A stretch of 64,000 bases of DNA from Apium graveolens (Eukaryota; Streptophyta; Magnoliopsida; Apiales; Apiaceae): positions 22,869,339 to 22,933,338 of the forward strand of contig NC_133652.1 of NCBI RefSeq assembly GCF_009905375.1, given 5' to 3'. Shown in pieces: positions 36,671-48,457 of the stretch. Below the pieces are notes generated by a model. That model was not told the origin of the DNA and ran no database searches. It saw only the letters and a program-made list of their open reading frames with translations. Within the stretch, counting starts at the first letter, position 1. Every line of letters begins with the position of its first letter. Position numbers and translations under genes: made by a program.

Positions 36671-38435
36671 ACGTGTATAAGGGGCTGATTTGGTTACGTG
36701 TTTACTGTATTTTTACAAGTATGCATGTGTGATGAGTCTGCCATGATAACAGTTATGTTATATGAGTCTGCCATGATAACAGTTATGTTATATGAATGAT
36801 ATGATGAATCTGTTAATGATCTATATGATGATACTAGTATGTTTAAGATCTGCCATAACTCATATGTATGCGATCTCTTAAAATATGTATACTGATATAT
36901 GTTTTTGGTAACTGGGATATGGATCGTGTGTATACTGATACATGCTTCTGGAATAGTATTCTAATACATGTTTTGCTAGTATTCGATCCGTGTGCTTAGG
37001 GTTTCGTTTTTAATTTGTGCTTATGACATATGCTTTACTTATTTATTATTCTTGATTGGATCATGATAAGTGATAAATAGTATGTCATCTTTATATGATC
37101 TAACATGTTCTTTAATGGTTACTTGAGTATGGTGCATAGTTATGACCTTAAGACCTTAGTTGTAATGGTTTATTCTTTTGGTTTGTAATAAATACGACTT
37201 GCATGTCGTTTTCTATTTATAGTTATTTTATCTCGAATGTAACTCGAGTTCTTTTGTAAGTTCATTAGTATAATTCTTAATGTAACATCCAAGAAGGACA
37301 AGGGAAAGAGAAGGCATCCAATGGAAGCCAAGGAGACAATGGAAGCAATAGAGAAGACATATGTAATAGTTATTTTTACACCATAGATTGACCTTGATCT
37401 TTTCATTAGCCTGAAAAGATCACATAGGATTGGGCCATAACTATTGCACGTTTACTTTACGCACTTTTCATATGATGTATAAATAGTATGTGTAGAGTAA
37501 AAAATGCATGTTTTAATTAGATTAATGATGCATGTATGTATTAGATACATCACCCATGCCATGCCTTTAAACAAGATAAAATCTGTAACGACTCAAGATT
37601 TAAAATTAACAAACGATCATGAGATTCTCGTGTTTATGAAACACGGAATAAAATACGAATTTTCTTTATTTCTGACATGGGGCGATTTTGTCAACAACGG
37701 GTTCATAGAACTTGTAAGGCTGTGGGTTTTAAGCGAGACCGATGTGACTCCTCCACTACCTGGAAATCAAACCATTGACGAGTATTGATTTGAAGTATTT
37801 TATTCAAGGAAAAATTGGGAATCTCTTTATGATGGGATCATGATCGTTCTAAATTAAAAAAATCCCTAAGTAAAAATATTAAGTTTTAGTCAGATGCTTT
37901 CCAATGAATGAACACTCATTAAATCCTAGATCGATAAGGGGAAGGGCTGTCAGTGGCAGGGGACTCCTATCTATCATGGTGAAATGCGACGAATATAAAC
38001 GGTTATATTCGGACATTGTATCATTGGGTCTAACTTAACTGAGTCATCATAATAAGGTGAATATAAACGGTTATATTCAACTATTATGAACTTAGAAGCA
38101 TAGAGTTTGGTTAAAAATCTATTAGATAGATAAGATCAATTGTTGTTCACCAAATTATCCAAGAATTATATATGATATAATTGACAACTGTTGTCTACCT
38201 AAATAATCATGTTTTAAGGATACCAGTGGTTGACTTAGAACATGACGAAATATGGATCTTGGCTCACTAGAAAGATTTATGGGATATACTTTCCGAATTA
38301 ATAGTTAGGGCTATTAATTTGATAAAAAAATAGTGGGAGATATATTATGAATATATCATAATCATATGAACATAAAATATTAACTCAGACAATCTAATGT
38401 TTATTTTGTGCTTTTATTATTGTAGATACTGAGTA
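36671..38435 (+). other. Long untranslated leader of the Angela-like copia
   Basis: About 1.77 kb separates the primer-binding site from gag. It holds a 30-bp tandem duplication (36731-36760 and 36761-36790). It also has two perfect copies of a 20-nt hairpin, GAATATAA-ACGG-TTATATTC, at 37991-38010 and 38059-38078. The ORF at 37504-37788 has no recognised domain and is not called. Such leaders usually hold packaging or translation signals; the role here is inference. Confidence 0.75.
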
Positions 38436-41400
38436 ATGGCAAACAACACAAACACAATATCCGTACGTTCAGTCCTTCAGAAGGACAAGATGACAGGAGG
38501 AAACAACTTCCTAGACTGGCAGAGGAATTTGAGGATTGTCCTCAGGCAGGAGCGCAAGCTTCATGTCATTGATATTCCTCCTCCAGGCCCCCTTCCTGAG
38601 GGTGCTACTGTTGATGAACGAGCAACACGCACAAGGGATGAGAATGATGCAAATGGTGTTGCATGTCTTATGTTGGCAACTATGAGTGCTGAGCTTCAAA
38701 GACAACATGTGCATATGGATGCATATATTATCAATGAGCACTTGCAAAGCATGTTTGCAAGCCAAACTCGTCAAGAAAGGTTCAACACGAGTAAGTCACT
38801 TTTTAATTGCAAACAAGGGGCGAGTGAACCAGTTGGCCCACATGTTCTGAAGATGATTGGTTACATTGAGTACCTTGAAACTTTGGGTTTCCCGATTGGT
38901 CCGGAAACTGGTATTGACCTAATCATGAATTCTTTGAACAACAAATTCACTCAGTTTGTTGTGAACTACAATATGAATGAATTTGACAAAACACCTACTG
39001 AATTGTTGCATATGTTGAGAACATATGAGACCAACATGAAGACAGCTGAACCTGCTCCCATACTGATGGTGGGAAATAAAGGTAAGGCCAAAGGGAAGGG
39101 AAAATGGAAGGGTAAGAAGAAGATTGGATCTGATTCTATACCCAAGCCAAAGTCAGGTCCCAAACAGGCTTTAAAGCCTAAAGGTGGTGTGGCCAAGGGT
39201 GAATGTCACTACTGTAAGAAAGATGGTCACTGGAAGAGAAACTGTCCAATTTACTTGGAGGATCTGAAGAAAAAGAAAGCAGTTCAGATTTCTGGATCAG
39301 GTATTTATGTTATAGAAGTCAATTTGTCTATTTCTACATCTTGGGTATTTGATACTGGATGTGCTTCTCATATTTGTATAAATGTGCAGGGCCTGCAGAG
39401 AAGTAGAACTTTGGCTAAGGGAGAAATGGACCTAAGAGTAGGCAATGGAGCAAAAGTTGCTGCTTTAGCTGTAGGGACTTATTATTTATCTATGCCCTCT
39501 GGGCTTGTTTTAGAACTAGAAGACTGTTTTTACGTGCCTGCGATTCGCAGAAACATTATTTCTGTTTCTTGTTTGGAAAAGAAAGGTTTTTCGTTTACAA
39601 CAAAGAACAACATTTGCTCTTTTGCTTTGAATGATTTAACCTATGGTGTTGCGCGTTTATTTAATGGTTTATATGTTCTTGATTTAGATAACCCTGTCTG
39701 TAATATAGAAAACAAACGACTTAAAATGAATGACTCAAATCAAACATACCTCTGGCATTGTCGTCTAGGCCACATAAATGAGAAACGCATATCCAAATTA
39801 CATAAGGATGGATACTTGGATAAGTTTGATTTTGAATCATACCAAGAGTGCGAATCTTGTTTGCTTGGTAAGATGACTAAAGCCCCTTTCACTGGTAAGG
39901 GTCAAAGGGCCACTAAACGTCTGGAGCTAATACATAGTGATGTATGTGGCCCAATGCGTGTAATGGCTAGAGGAGGCTACTACTACTTCATAACATTTAC
40001 TGATGATTTCAGTAGATATGGATATGTATATCTTATGAAGAACAAATCCGATTCTTTTGAAAAATTTAAAGAATACAAGGTTGAAGTAGAGAAGCAAATT
40101 GGCGGAGATGCAAGTATTAAGATCTTACGATCCGATCGTGGGGGTGAATACTTAAGCACCGAATTTAGAGAGTATTTGAAAGAGTGTGGTATTGTATCAC
40201 AACTCACTCTGCCAGGAACACCTCAATGGAATGGAGTTTCAGAGAGGAGAAATCGCACCTTGTTGGACATGGTGCGATCGATGATGAGTCATGCAGATCT
40301 TCCAATTAGTTTCTGGGGTTACGCTCTAGAAACAATGGCTTTCACACTTAACTGTGTTCCTACTAAGAAGGTTCAAAAGACTCCATATGAGATATGGAAG
40401 GAGAAACGGTCAGGCATAAACTTTATGAAAGTTTGGGGATGTAAGGCGTTTGTGAAATGTCAAGAATCTGAAAAGCTTGGACCTAAATCCGAAGAGTGCA
40501 TTTTTGTAGGATACCCTAATGAAACGAAGGCGTATTATTTTTATAGTCCTTCTGAGTAGAAAGTGTTTATTGCTCGAGATGATGTCTTCATGGAAAGAGA
40601 TTTTGTTTCCAAAAGAAATAGTGGGAGAACTATAGATCTCGATGAAGATCGAGAACCGCAAAATAGCATTGAACCTGAAGTGGAACAAGAGCAGAATAAT
40701 GATAATGCTCAACAAACACAGGTTGTTCGTAGATCTGGTAGATTTTGCCATGAGCCAGAGAGATATGGATTTCTCATGACTCAGTGTGGTGATTTGATGC
40801 TCATAGATGAAGATGAGCCTCTCACATACCAAGATGCTAGGAACAGTCCAGACTCTAAGAGATGGCTTGAAGCCATGAAATCCGAGATAGATTCCATGTA
40901 CGAAAACCAAGTATGGACTTTGGTTGATCCACCTGAAGGGGTAAAACCCATAGGGTGCAAATGGGTTTTTAAGAAGAAAAAGGGCATGGATGGAAATGTT
41001 TAGACCTATAAAGCTAGGCTGGTTGCAAAAGGTTTCAAACAAATTCATGGTATTGACTATGATGAAACTTTCTCACCAGTGGCTATGGTCAAGTCTATAA
41101 GGATTTTACTTGCCATTGCAGCATTCCATGATTATGAAATATGGCAAATGGATGTCAAAACAGCCTTCCTTAATGGAAGCCTTGATGAGGATGTGTACAT
41201 GACACAACCTGAGGGTTTTGTCAATCAAAGGAATGCTGGCAAGGTATGTAAATTGCGTCGATCCATTTATGGATTGAAGCAATCCTCTAGGAGATGGAAT
41301 ATCCATTTTAATGAAATAGTCACAGAGTATGGATTTGTTCAAAACGAAGATGAACCGTGTGTTTACAAGAAGGTTAGTGGGAGCTATGTGGCATTCATAG

Positions 41401-42395
41401 TACTATATGTTGATGATATACTACTAATGGGGAATGACATACCTTCTCTAAAGGCTGTTAAGACTAGGTTAGGGAGCAATTTCTCCATTAAAGACTTAGG
41501 AGAGGCATCCTACATTCTAGGAATGAGGATCTATAGAGAAAGATCTAGAAGGATGATCGGTCTAAGTCAGAGCACATACATTGATAAGGTTTTGCATCGT
41601 TTTGGAATGCAAAATGCAAAAAGGGGATATGTCCCCGTGTCTCAAGGGATAACGATCTCTAAGGACCAGTGTCCGAAATCATTGGATGAGAAGGACCACA
41701 TGAATAAAGTTCCATATGCTTCAGCAATTGGATCTATCATGTATGCAATGGTATATACTCGCCCAGATGTCTCGTATGCTTTGAGCATGACGAGCAGATA
41801 CCAGTCTAATCCGGGTGAAGGTCACTGGACGGCAGTTAAGAATATTCTTAAGTACCTGAAAAGAACTAAAGATTCATTCTTGGTGTATGGAGGAGAAGAG
41901 AAACTCGTTGTAAAAGGTTACACCGATGCAAGTTTCCAAACAGACAGAGATGATACTGTATCACAGTCTAGTTTTGTGTTTTGTCTAAACGGAGGTGCTG
42001 TAAGCTGGAAGAGTTCAAAGCAAGAAACAGTAGCTGATTCTACAATGGAGGCTGAGTACATTGCAGCTTGTGAAGCAGCTAAGGAGGCCGTTTGGATTCG
42101 AAAGTTCATTTCTGATTTGGGAGTGGTTCCATCGATCGCAGATCCCATTGATCTATACTGCGATAATAATGGAGCCATTGCACAGGCTAAAGAACCTAGA
42201 TCACACTCCCGGGCTAAACATATACTCAGGAGATTTCACCTTATTCGAGAGATTAATGAAAGGGGTGATATACACATATGTAAAGTGCACACAAATGATA
42301 ACATTGCAGACCCACTAACCAAAGGCTTATCGCAGCAGAAGCACGATGGTCACACTAGTTCCATGGGTATTAGATATATGGGTGATTGGCTCTAG
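38436..42395 (+). CDS. Gag-pol polyprotein of the Angela-like copia (two nonsense codons)
   Basis: A single frame of 1,319 codons is broken only by TAG at 40557 and TAG at 41001. Gag starts MANNTNTISVRSVLQKDKMT, with a basic Lys/Gly stretch and a CCHC knuckle (CHYCKKDGHWKRNC, from residue 257). The protease has DTGCASH (Asp306). Integrase has HCRLGH...C..C and the triad Asp502, Asp567, Glu603 (DX64DX35E). RT has WQMDVKTAFLNGSL and YVDD (residues 991-994). RNase H has YTDASFQTDRDD, STMEAEYIA and YCDNNGAIA. Other than the two stops every catalytic motif is present. The stop at 41001 lies where copia RT usually has Gln, consistent with a CAG-to-TAG transition in CHG context. Confidence 0.95.
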
Positions 42396-42398
42396 TGC

Positions 42399-42409
42399 AA
42401 GTGGGAGAT
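42399..42409 (+). other. Polypurine tract of the Angela-like copia
   Basis: AAGTGGGAGAT directly precedes the 3' LTR at 42410. Confidence 0.88.
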
Positions 42410-43945
42410 TGTTAGTGTAGGTGCCCTAGAGGCAATACATTATTCTTTTATAATCTCTATGTCAGTTGATCATTCAATAAATATATTTATTATGACCTTA
42501 ATTACTGCGATATTTTGTTAGCATAATAAATGTCCTTAGAATCATGATACAAATTGTATAGTTTAAGTACATGACTTGAACTTGAGATTATATTATATAT
42601 CATATTCTTAAAGGTCCCTAGTCGAGTATTATTATATAGGACAATAATAATACATAGATAGACTAGTATGTTGTTTGACAAGATAACCACATCTCATTGG
42701 TTATAAGTATGGGGATACTAAAGTCAATACATAGGTACATGTGAGAGTACATGGTACTGGACAGACCCACAGTGAGATTCTTCATGGTTAATAAAGTCAT
42801 AAGAAAGACTCACAGTGATAATGGTGTAACGATCCTTTGACTTGAAATCATTATATTTCTATACGAGGATTAATATACTTTGACTACATTAAAAGTTACT
42901 TTTGATCGGGTGATGATAAAAGTGGACATCGGGTATATCATGAATCGTATGAGAAATATAAATGATAGATAAAGGATTTAACCCTCCTATAATTAGGAGA
43001 GATATTATTGGCCTCTTGATTGAGTGAGATTATAAAAGCATGGCCATGCTCAAATAATGATTTGTCTCGATAATCTACTCATGGATCAAGTAAACCCGGA
43101 TTAAATGTTGAAGAGGATGACTAAATACATGCCTCGAGTTTAATCTATAATATGTATGGTTAAAGGGATCATATTACACGAAAAACATTAATCACGAAAG
43201 GTTTTATCTAATCACGATTTAATTATTGTTTAATTGGGTAACAATGATATATTACTAGATACCGCTCATTGTTTATAATTTTATTAGAGAATAAAATTAT
43301 TGCCAATTAAATAATAGCCTATAGGGTCGCACAAATAGAGCACTTAATGGAATAGTTAATTTATATTATGGATTTAAATTAATTGATGATTATTTGAATT
43401 TTATTATAATTAAGTAAGACTTAATTGAGATAATATAAATTCGAATTAAAAGGAATGTTTTTGCCCATAATAATTAAGTATGACTTAGTTATTAATTAAA
43501 TAATAGAAATTCATTTTTATTATTTAATCCAATACCTACTAGGGTTGGGCTTTGCTATTATGGGCCTTTTTAATCAGCCATTATAAATAGATAATGATAG
43601 GTTAAAGAGGCTGGTACGTTTTTTTAAGAAAAAAACCCTAGCAACAAAGAGAGGCAGAGGCAATTCAGATCGTCAAGAAGGAGGCTAGTACATCCATTCC
43701 GTAGTCAAGTTCGTGAGACGTTCTTGAAGGTGCTCGTGTAGATACCATAGAGGTGTTTCTCCGAGAGGTAGACACAAAGCGTGATAGCTAGGATCTCCGT
43801 TGAGTTCGTGAAAGTTAAGCTCTTGAAAGGTATGATTCGTTATCTCCATAATCTGCCCATAATTATACATGGATCCTGTTTTGGGTTTCGAAATTTTGTT
43901 TTATTTACGTTTATCCGCTGCGTTTTATGCCTTCGGAACCCAACA
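42410..43945 (+). repeat. 3' LTR of the Angela-like copia
   Basis: It is 1,536 bp and nearly identical to 35122-36656. The few differences include T/C and G/A transitions (for example CATTCGTTT versus CATTCATTT near 43510). Confidence 0.95.
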
Positions 43946-44256
43946 CAAGATCCTTAGCATTGAACTTTGCTTACCTTTGATTCATTCACTTTCTTTGAAT
44001 CCTTGAAATTGAACTTAAGAATGAGTTTTGACTTGAAACAGTCTGAATGATTTCATATTCTTGGTAATGTTAAAATGAACTTAGTAAAACCTTTCTTTTC
44101 CAACACAAATTTCCTGATAGATTGGATTGAGACGTAAGAGACTAGTGAGACTAGTCCAGTCATATAAGAGACTAGCGGGGCTGGTCCAATTTAAGGATGA
44201 AATTATGCCATAGGTACCTTAACGACCAGATGGAGGTCGGTACGGGCTGATCACCC

Positions 44257-44387
<131 letters not shown>

Positions 44388-44885
44388 TGAAAGTTGAAGT
44401 ATTCCATTCAAGGGTTCCCTATCACTTTATAAAGGATATTGAATACAATTGCTTTAGCAAATTGATTCTTTGAAAATGAAATGGTTTTTAATGATTCGAA
44501 ATGAGTTGATTGTGTTATTGATTAGCATACAACTTTGAGAACCCTGATTCTTATTCTGATATTGTTGTCAATCATATAATTGATTCCCAACGATGAATAG
44601 ATTCTCGCTTTCCATTTGAAAGATCCTTGAGATCCTGTTGATGATTTGTAATGAATGTCGGCTTTTGCCTTATCTTGAACCTTGATTCTTGAAAGCCCAA
44701 CTATTTCTTCATAAACCTTCCCTAGCCCAAAGATAGAAATCTGCCACCTAGATTTTTAAAGGAGAATGCCTTAAAAGTCTTGTGAATAGATTTTGATTAT
44801 TGCATCATAGAATTGTTATTTAGTTACTTTCTCAATTTTATACTCATGTATTATTTTTTGTTCTAACCATAACAGTTAAGCAAGG

Positions 44886-45158
44886 ATGGCCAGAATTAGG
44901 CGCACTGTTCGTAAGAGCATACCTGGTGGCCCCTACCGTATTGTAGGCTTCCAGATGCCAGAGCAGGTAGTACATATTGTGTGTGAGCAAGTGCCTAGAA
45001 GGAAAGTTGGTAAAGATATAATAGGTTATCTGTCGGTTCCAAGTCGGAATCGAATGTGTAAATTAAATATTATTTTGGGTTATAATATATTATATTATCT
45101 GGTTGGTAGTTGTATTCTGGTCTCAAACTTAATCCTATTTGATCCTGTTATTAGTTAA
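44886..45158 (+). CDS. Small LTR-encoded ORF with histone H3 tail-like N-terminus (3' LTR copy, longest)
   Basis: It is 90 codons starting MARIRRTVRKSIPGGPYR. Compared with H3, A1, R2, T6, R8, K9, S10 and G13 are retained, and A7 is Val. After the tail-like part come GFQMPEQVVHIVCEQ, a basic segment and PSRNRMCKLN, then hydrophobic residues to the stop. Identity to the 5' LTR copy is high over the first 28 codons. The upstream in-frame extension seen in the other copies is lost here by a 2-bp deletion before the ATG. The hydrophobic C-terminus probably reads past the true end (a splice donor-like AT/GTGTAA follows NR). No known family was recognised. Confidence 0.4.
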   Translation: MARIRRTVRKSIPGGPYRIVGFQMPEQVVHIVCEQVPRRKVGKDIIGYLSVPSRNRMCKLNIILGYNILYYLVGSCILVSNLILFDPVIS

Positions 45159-45241
45159 TCGGGGTTTATGCTTACCTATTTTAGTTTAAAGGTGTGTGGG
45201 TCCTCATTTCCTAACCCCGAGATTGAGGGCGTCACTTGTAG

Positions 45242-47356
45242 CACTGGTTGCTGGATTAGAAATGAATCTCCTAAGTGTCAGTCAATTCACAGATAGAGGA
45301 TTCAATGTTGCATTTGACAAAGGAGAATGCTTAATCATCAGCACAAAATGACTAGTGAAGTTGCTCTGGAAGGAGTAAGAAAGGGAAGCCTGTTTGTTGC
45401 AGAATTACACTCAGCAAACAAGGAAGGAATTTGTTATTTTTACACCAAGGCATTTTTAGAGTAAAGCAATCGGTGGCACAAAAAGCTCTCTCACCTGAAT
45501 TACAAGGCAATCAACACCCTGGTGAAAAAGGAGTTAGTGAGAGACATGCCAAATCTGGAATTTGCTCAAAATGGAGTTTGTGAGGCTTGTCAAAAAGGCA
45601 AAATGAAGAAGTCAAGTCACAAGAGTAAAAATGTGAATTCCATAAATGCACCTTTGCAACTTATTCACATGAACTTATTTGGACCATTTAATGTTTTGTC
45701 AATTTCAAGGAAGAAATATGCACTTGTGATGGTGGATGACTACTCAAAGTATGCATGGGTAGAATTTATGCATTCCAAGGATGAAACTCCACACATTAAG
45801 AAGATTGAGAAGCATGCTGAAGATCAAAATTGTGTGAATAGATTGAGGAGTGACAATGGCACAGAATTCAAAAATGCAACTTTAACTGAATTCTGCAAAG
45901 ACAAGGGCATTGTTGAAGAATTCTTAGATGCTAAAACACCTCTGAAAAATGGGGTAGTTGAGAGAATGAATAGAACACTAGTAGAGGCTGCTAGAACAAT
46001 GCTACAGGATGCCAAACTGCCAACAAGTTATTGGAAATAAGTTGTCAACATTGCATGCTATTATCAAAACAAATATCTCATTAACAAGAATCTTGGCAAA
46101 TCACCCTACTCAATCTTATCTAAAAGAAATCCTACTTTGAAGCAGCTTCATGTGTTTAGAAACAAGTGTTATGTCTTGAAAGACAACTCTGAATATGTGG
46201 AAAAATTTGACTCTAAGGTTTTTGAAGCAATTTTTCTGGGATATTCATTGGAGAGAACTGCCTACAAAGTCTATGTGCTTAAACAAAAGAAAATTATGAA
46301 AAGTACAGATATGACTTTTGATGATGACAAGTGTCCAGGCTTGGAATGCCTTGATGAAAATGAAGTTGAGGCCCTTAAAATTGAAAATCTCAATATTGAT
46401 TGTGATTCTGAAGATGAAGCTGAAGTCAACAGAAGCAACAAAATGGATGAAGAGTCAACTGAATAAGTGAGTCATGAAAATGGAAGCTCATCTCAAACAC
46501 CTGAATTTGATATCACAAACTCGGGGGGAGAAAGATGAGAAAGTTCTGCAAGTCATGCCAATAATGAAGAAGATGCAGAGAACTCAAGTCAACAAACTCA
46601 CACCAGAAAATGGGACATGAGTCACACAAGAGAAGCAATTATTGGTGATCCAAATACTGGAGTGAGGACTAGAAGTACAACTACAAATGAATGTCTACAT
46701 GCATGTTTTCTGTCACAAGTTGAGCCTAAGAAAACTGAGAAGGCCCTACTTGATCTTGATTGGATATCTGCTATGCAAGAGGAGCTAAATCAGTTTGAAA
46801 GAAACAAAAATTAGAAGTTAGTTCCTGAACCAAAGAACATAAGTGTATTTGGAACAAAGTGGTGTTCAGAAACAAAATGGATGAAAATGGGAGTTTGACA
46901 AGAAACAAAAGCAAGGTTGGTTGCAAAATTTAACTCATAAGAAGAAGGAATTGATTATGATGAAACTTTTGCTCCAGTTGCAAGACTTGAAGTAATAAGA
47001 ATCTTTATTGCATTTACTGCTCATTCTAACTTTAAGGTGTATCAAATTGATGTAAAGAGTGTATTCCTAAATGGTGAGTTAGAAGAAGAAGTTTATGTGC
47101 AACAACCACCTGGCTTTGAAGATCCTGAATTTCCAGATTTTGTCTACCAACTTCAAGGCTCTCTATGGACTAAAGCAAGCACCTAGAGCATGGTATGACA
47201 CACTGTCAGAATTTTTGATCAAACATGGATTCACTAAAGGTACTATTGATAAGACTCAATTCTACAAGCAACATGTTGGTGATATGATCCTAGTTCAGAT
47301 CTATATGGATGATATCATTTTTTTGTTCTACTAATGAAAAGCTATGTCAAGGATTC
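45242..47356 (+). pseudogene. Outer copia pol, part 2 (protease end, integrase, start of RT)
   Basis: The frame resumes at CACTGGTTGCTGGA, giving ALVAGLEMNLLSVSQF, the end of protease. Integrase is open at 45522-46040: zinc-site Cys residues (CEACQKGKM), then HMNLFGP where the first catalytic Asp is Asn (codon 45672), LRSDNGTEF with the second Asp, and GVVERMNRT with Glu. A C-terminal integrase part (46137-46466), a linker (46617-46814) and the RT N-terminus (from about 46740) follow in changing frames. The RT catalytic box YMDDIIF is at about 47308. It is cut at 47356 by the solo LTR. Confidence 0.88.
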
Positions 47357-48275
47357 TCAAACGACTGGGAATTTCGCGATGTAATTAAGTAAATAAAGTA
47401 TGATTTTGTGGTATAAATTATGTGATTAAATGATTTTGATGGTTAATTGTCTTTGTTGTATATTAGTATCTGGGAGCGTAGATAGATGCGTTCCAATTTA
47501 AAGAGTCAGCTTAGGGGTTAAGATGTGTTGTAAAGCCGTCACGTACAACGGAACCCGTCTTAAAAAGAGATTAGAGAGTTTAAATATGAAATATGTGTGT
47601 TTATGTGAAATGGAATGTTTAAGTAATTATTACATTCTAGTGACGTGTTGGTAAAGATAATTGTGAAGCGTAATTGAAACGCTGAGCGTCGGGCCGTCAG
47701 GCAGAACGTGACCCGATACGCGAAAAGAGGAATAATAATAAAAGGGAAATTTTATGATTAAATATGAGTTGTGATGTGTGAAATATGTGCTTGCTTATCT
47801 GTATGCATGATTACGTGATCTGTTAATTTTAAAACGGATTTAAGGGAATTATTTAATTTAAAACAAGGATTATTGGACCTTTATGCATTTTTATAAAATT
47901 ATTCGAGTAAGGTCAAAGCATGAGACTAGTTGTGTTTCTTCAAAATAGTCCTAGAGACTTTCTAAAAGTGATAGAAGGATTTATTTCGCGATCGTTGCAT
48001 TTTAAAATGATTTTATGGAGTTGAAATGCTATTTGCAGCATAATCTTGTAAAATCCATATTTAATCAACCGTTCGCTCAAAAATTATTCCGAAAATATGG
48101 CCGAAAAGCTAATTTCGAATCCTATATTTTAAAATTGATATTTCTTCCATTTCATCTTTTCTGAGAGAGTTATATAATATTCAAATTCATTTTTGGGAAT
48201 GAGAATAAAAGAAATGAGAAGTGCATACCATTATATAAGCCACCCACCCTTCTCTTTTTCTCCCCTTCTTCCCTC

Positions 48276-48457
<182 letters not shown>

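Larger units (their letters stand above)
35122..43945 (+). mobile_element. Angela-like Ty1/copia element, nearly intact
   Basis: It is 8,824 bp with duplication CAAGA (35117-35121 and 43946-43950). LTRs are 1,535 and 1,536 bp (35122-36656 and 42410-43945). A primer-binding site, a 1.8-kb leader, one gag-pol frame and a polypurine tract are in order. The LTRs differ at only a small number of positions by eye, so this is the youngest insertion in the window. Size, long LTRs and long leader suit the Angela lineage. Lineage is inferred without a search. Confidence 0.93.
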
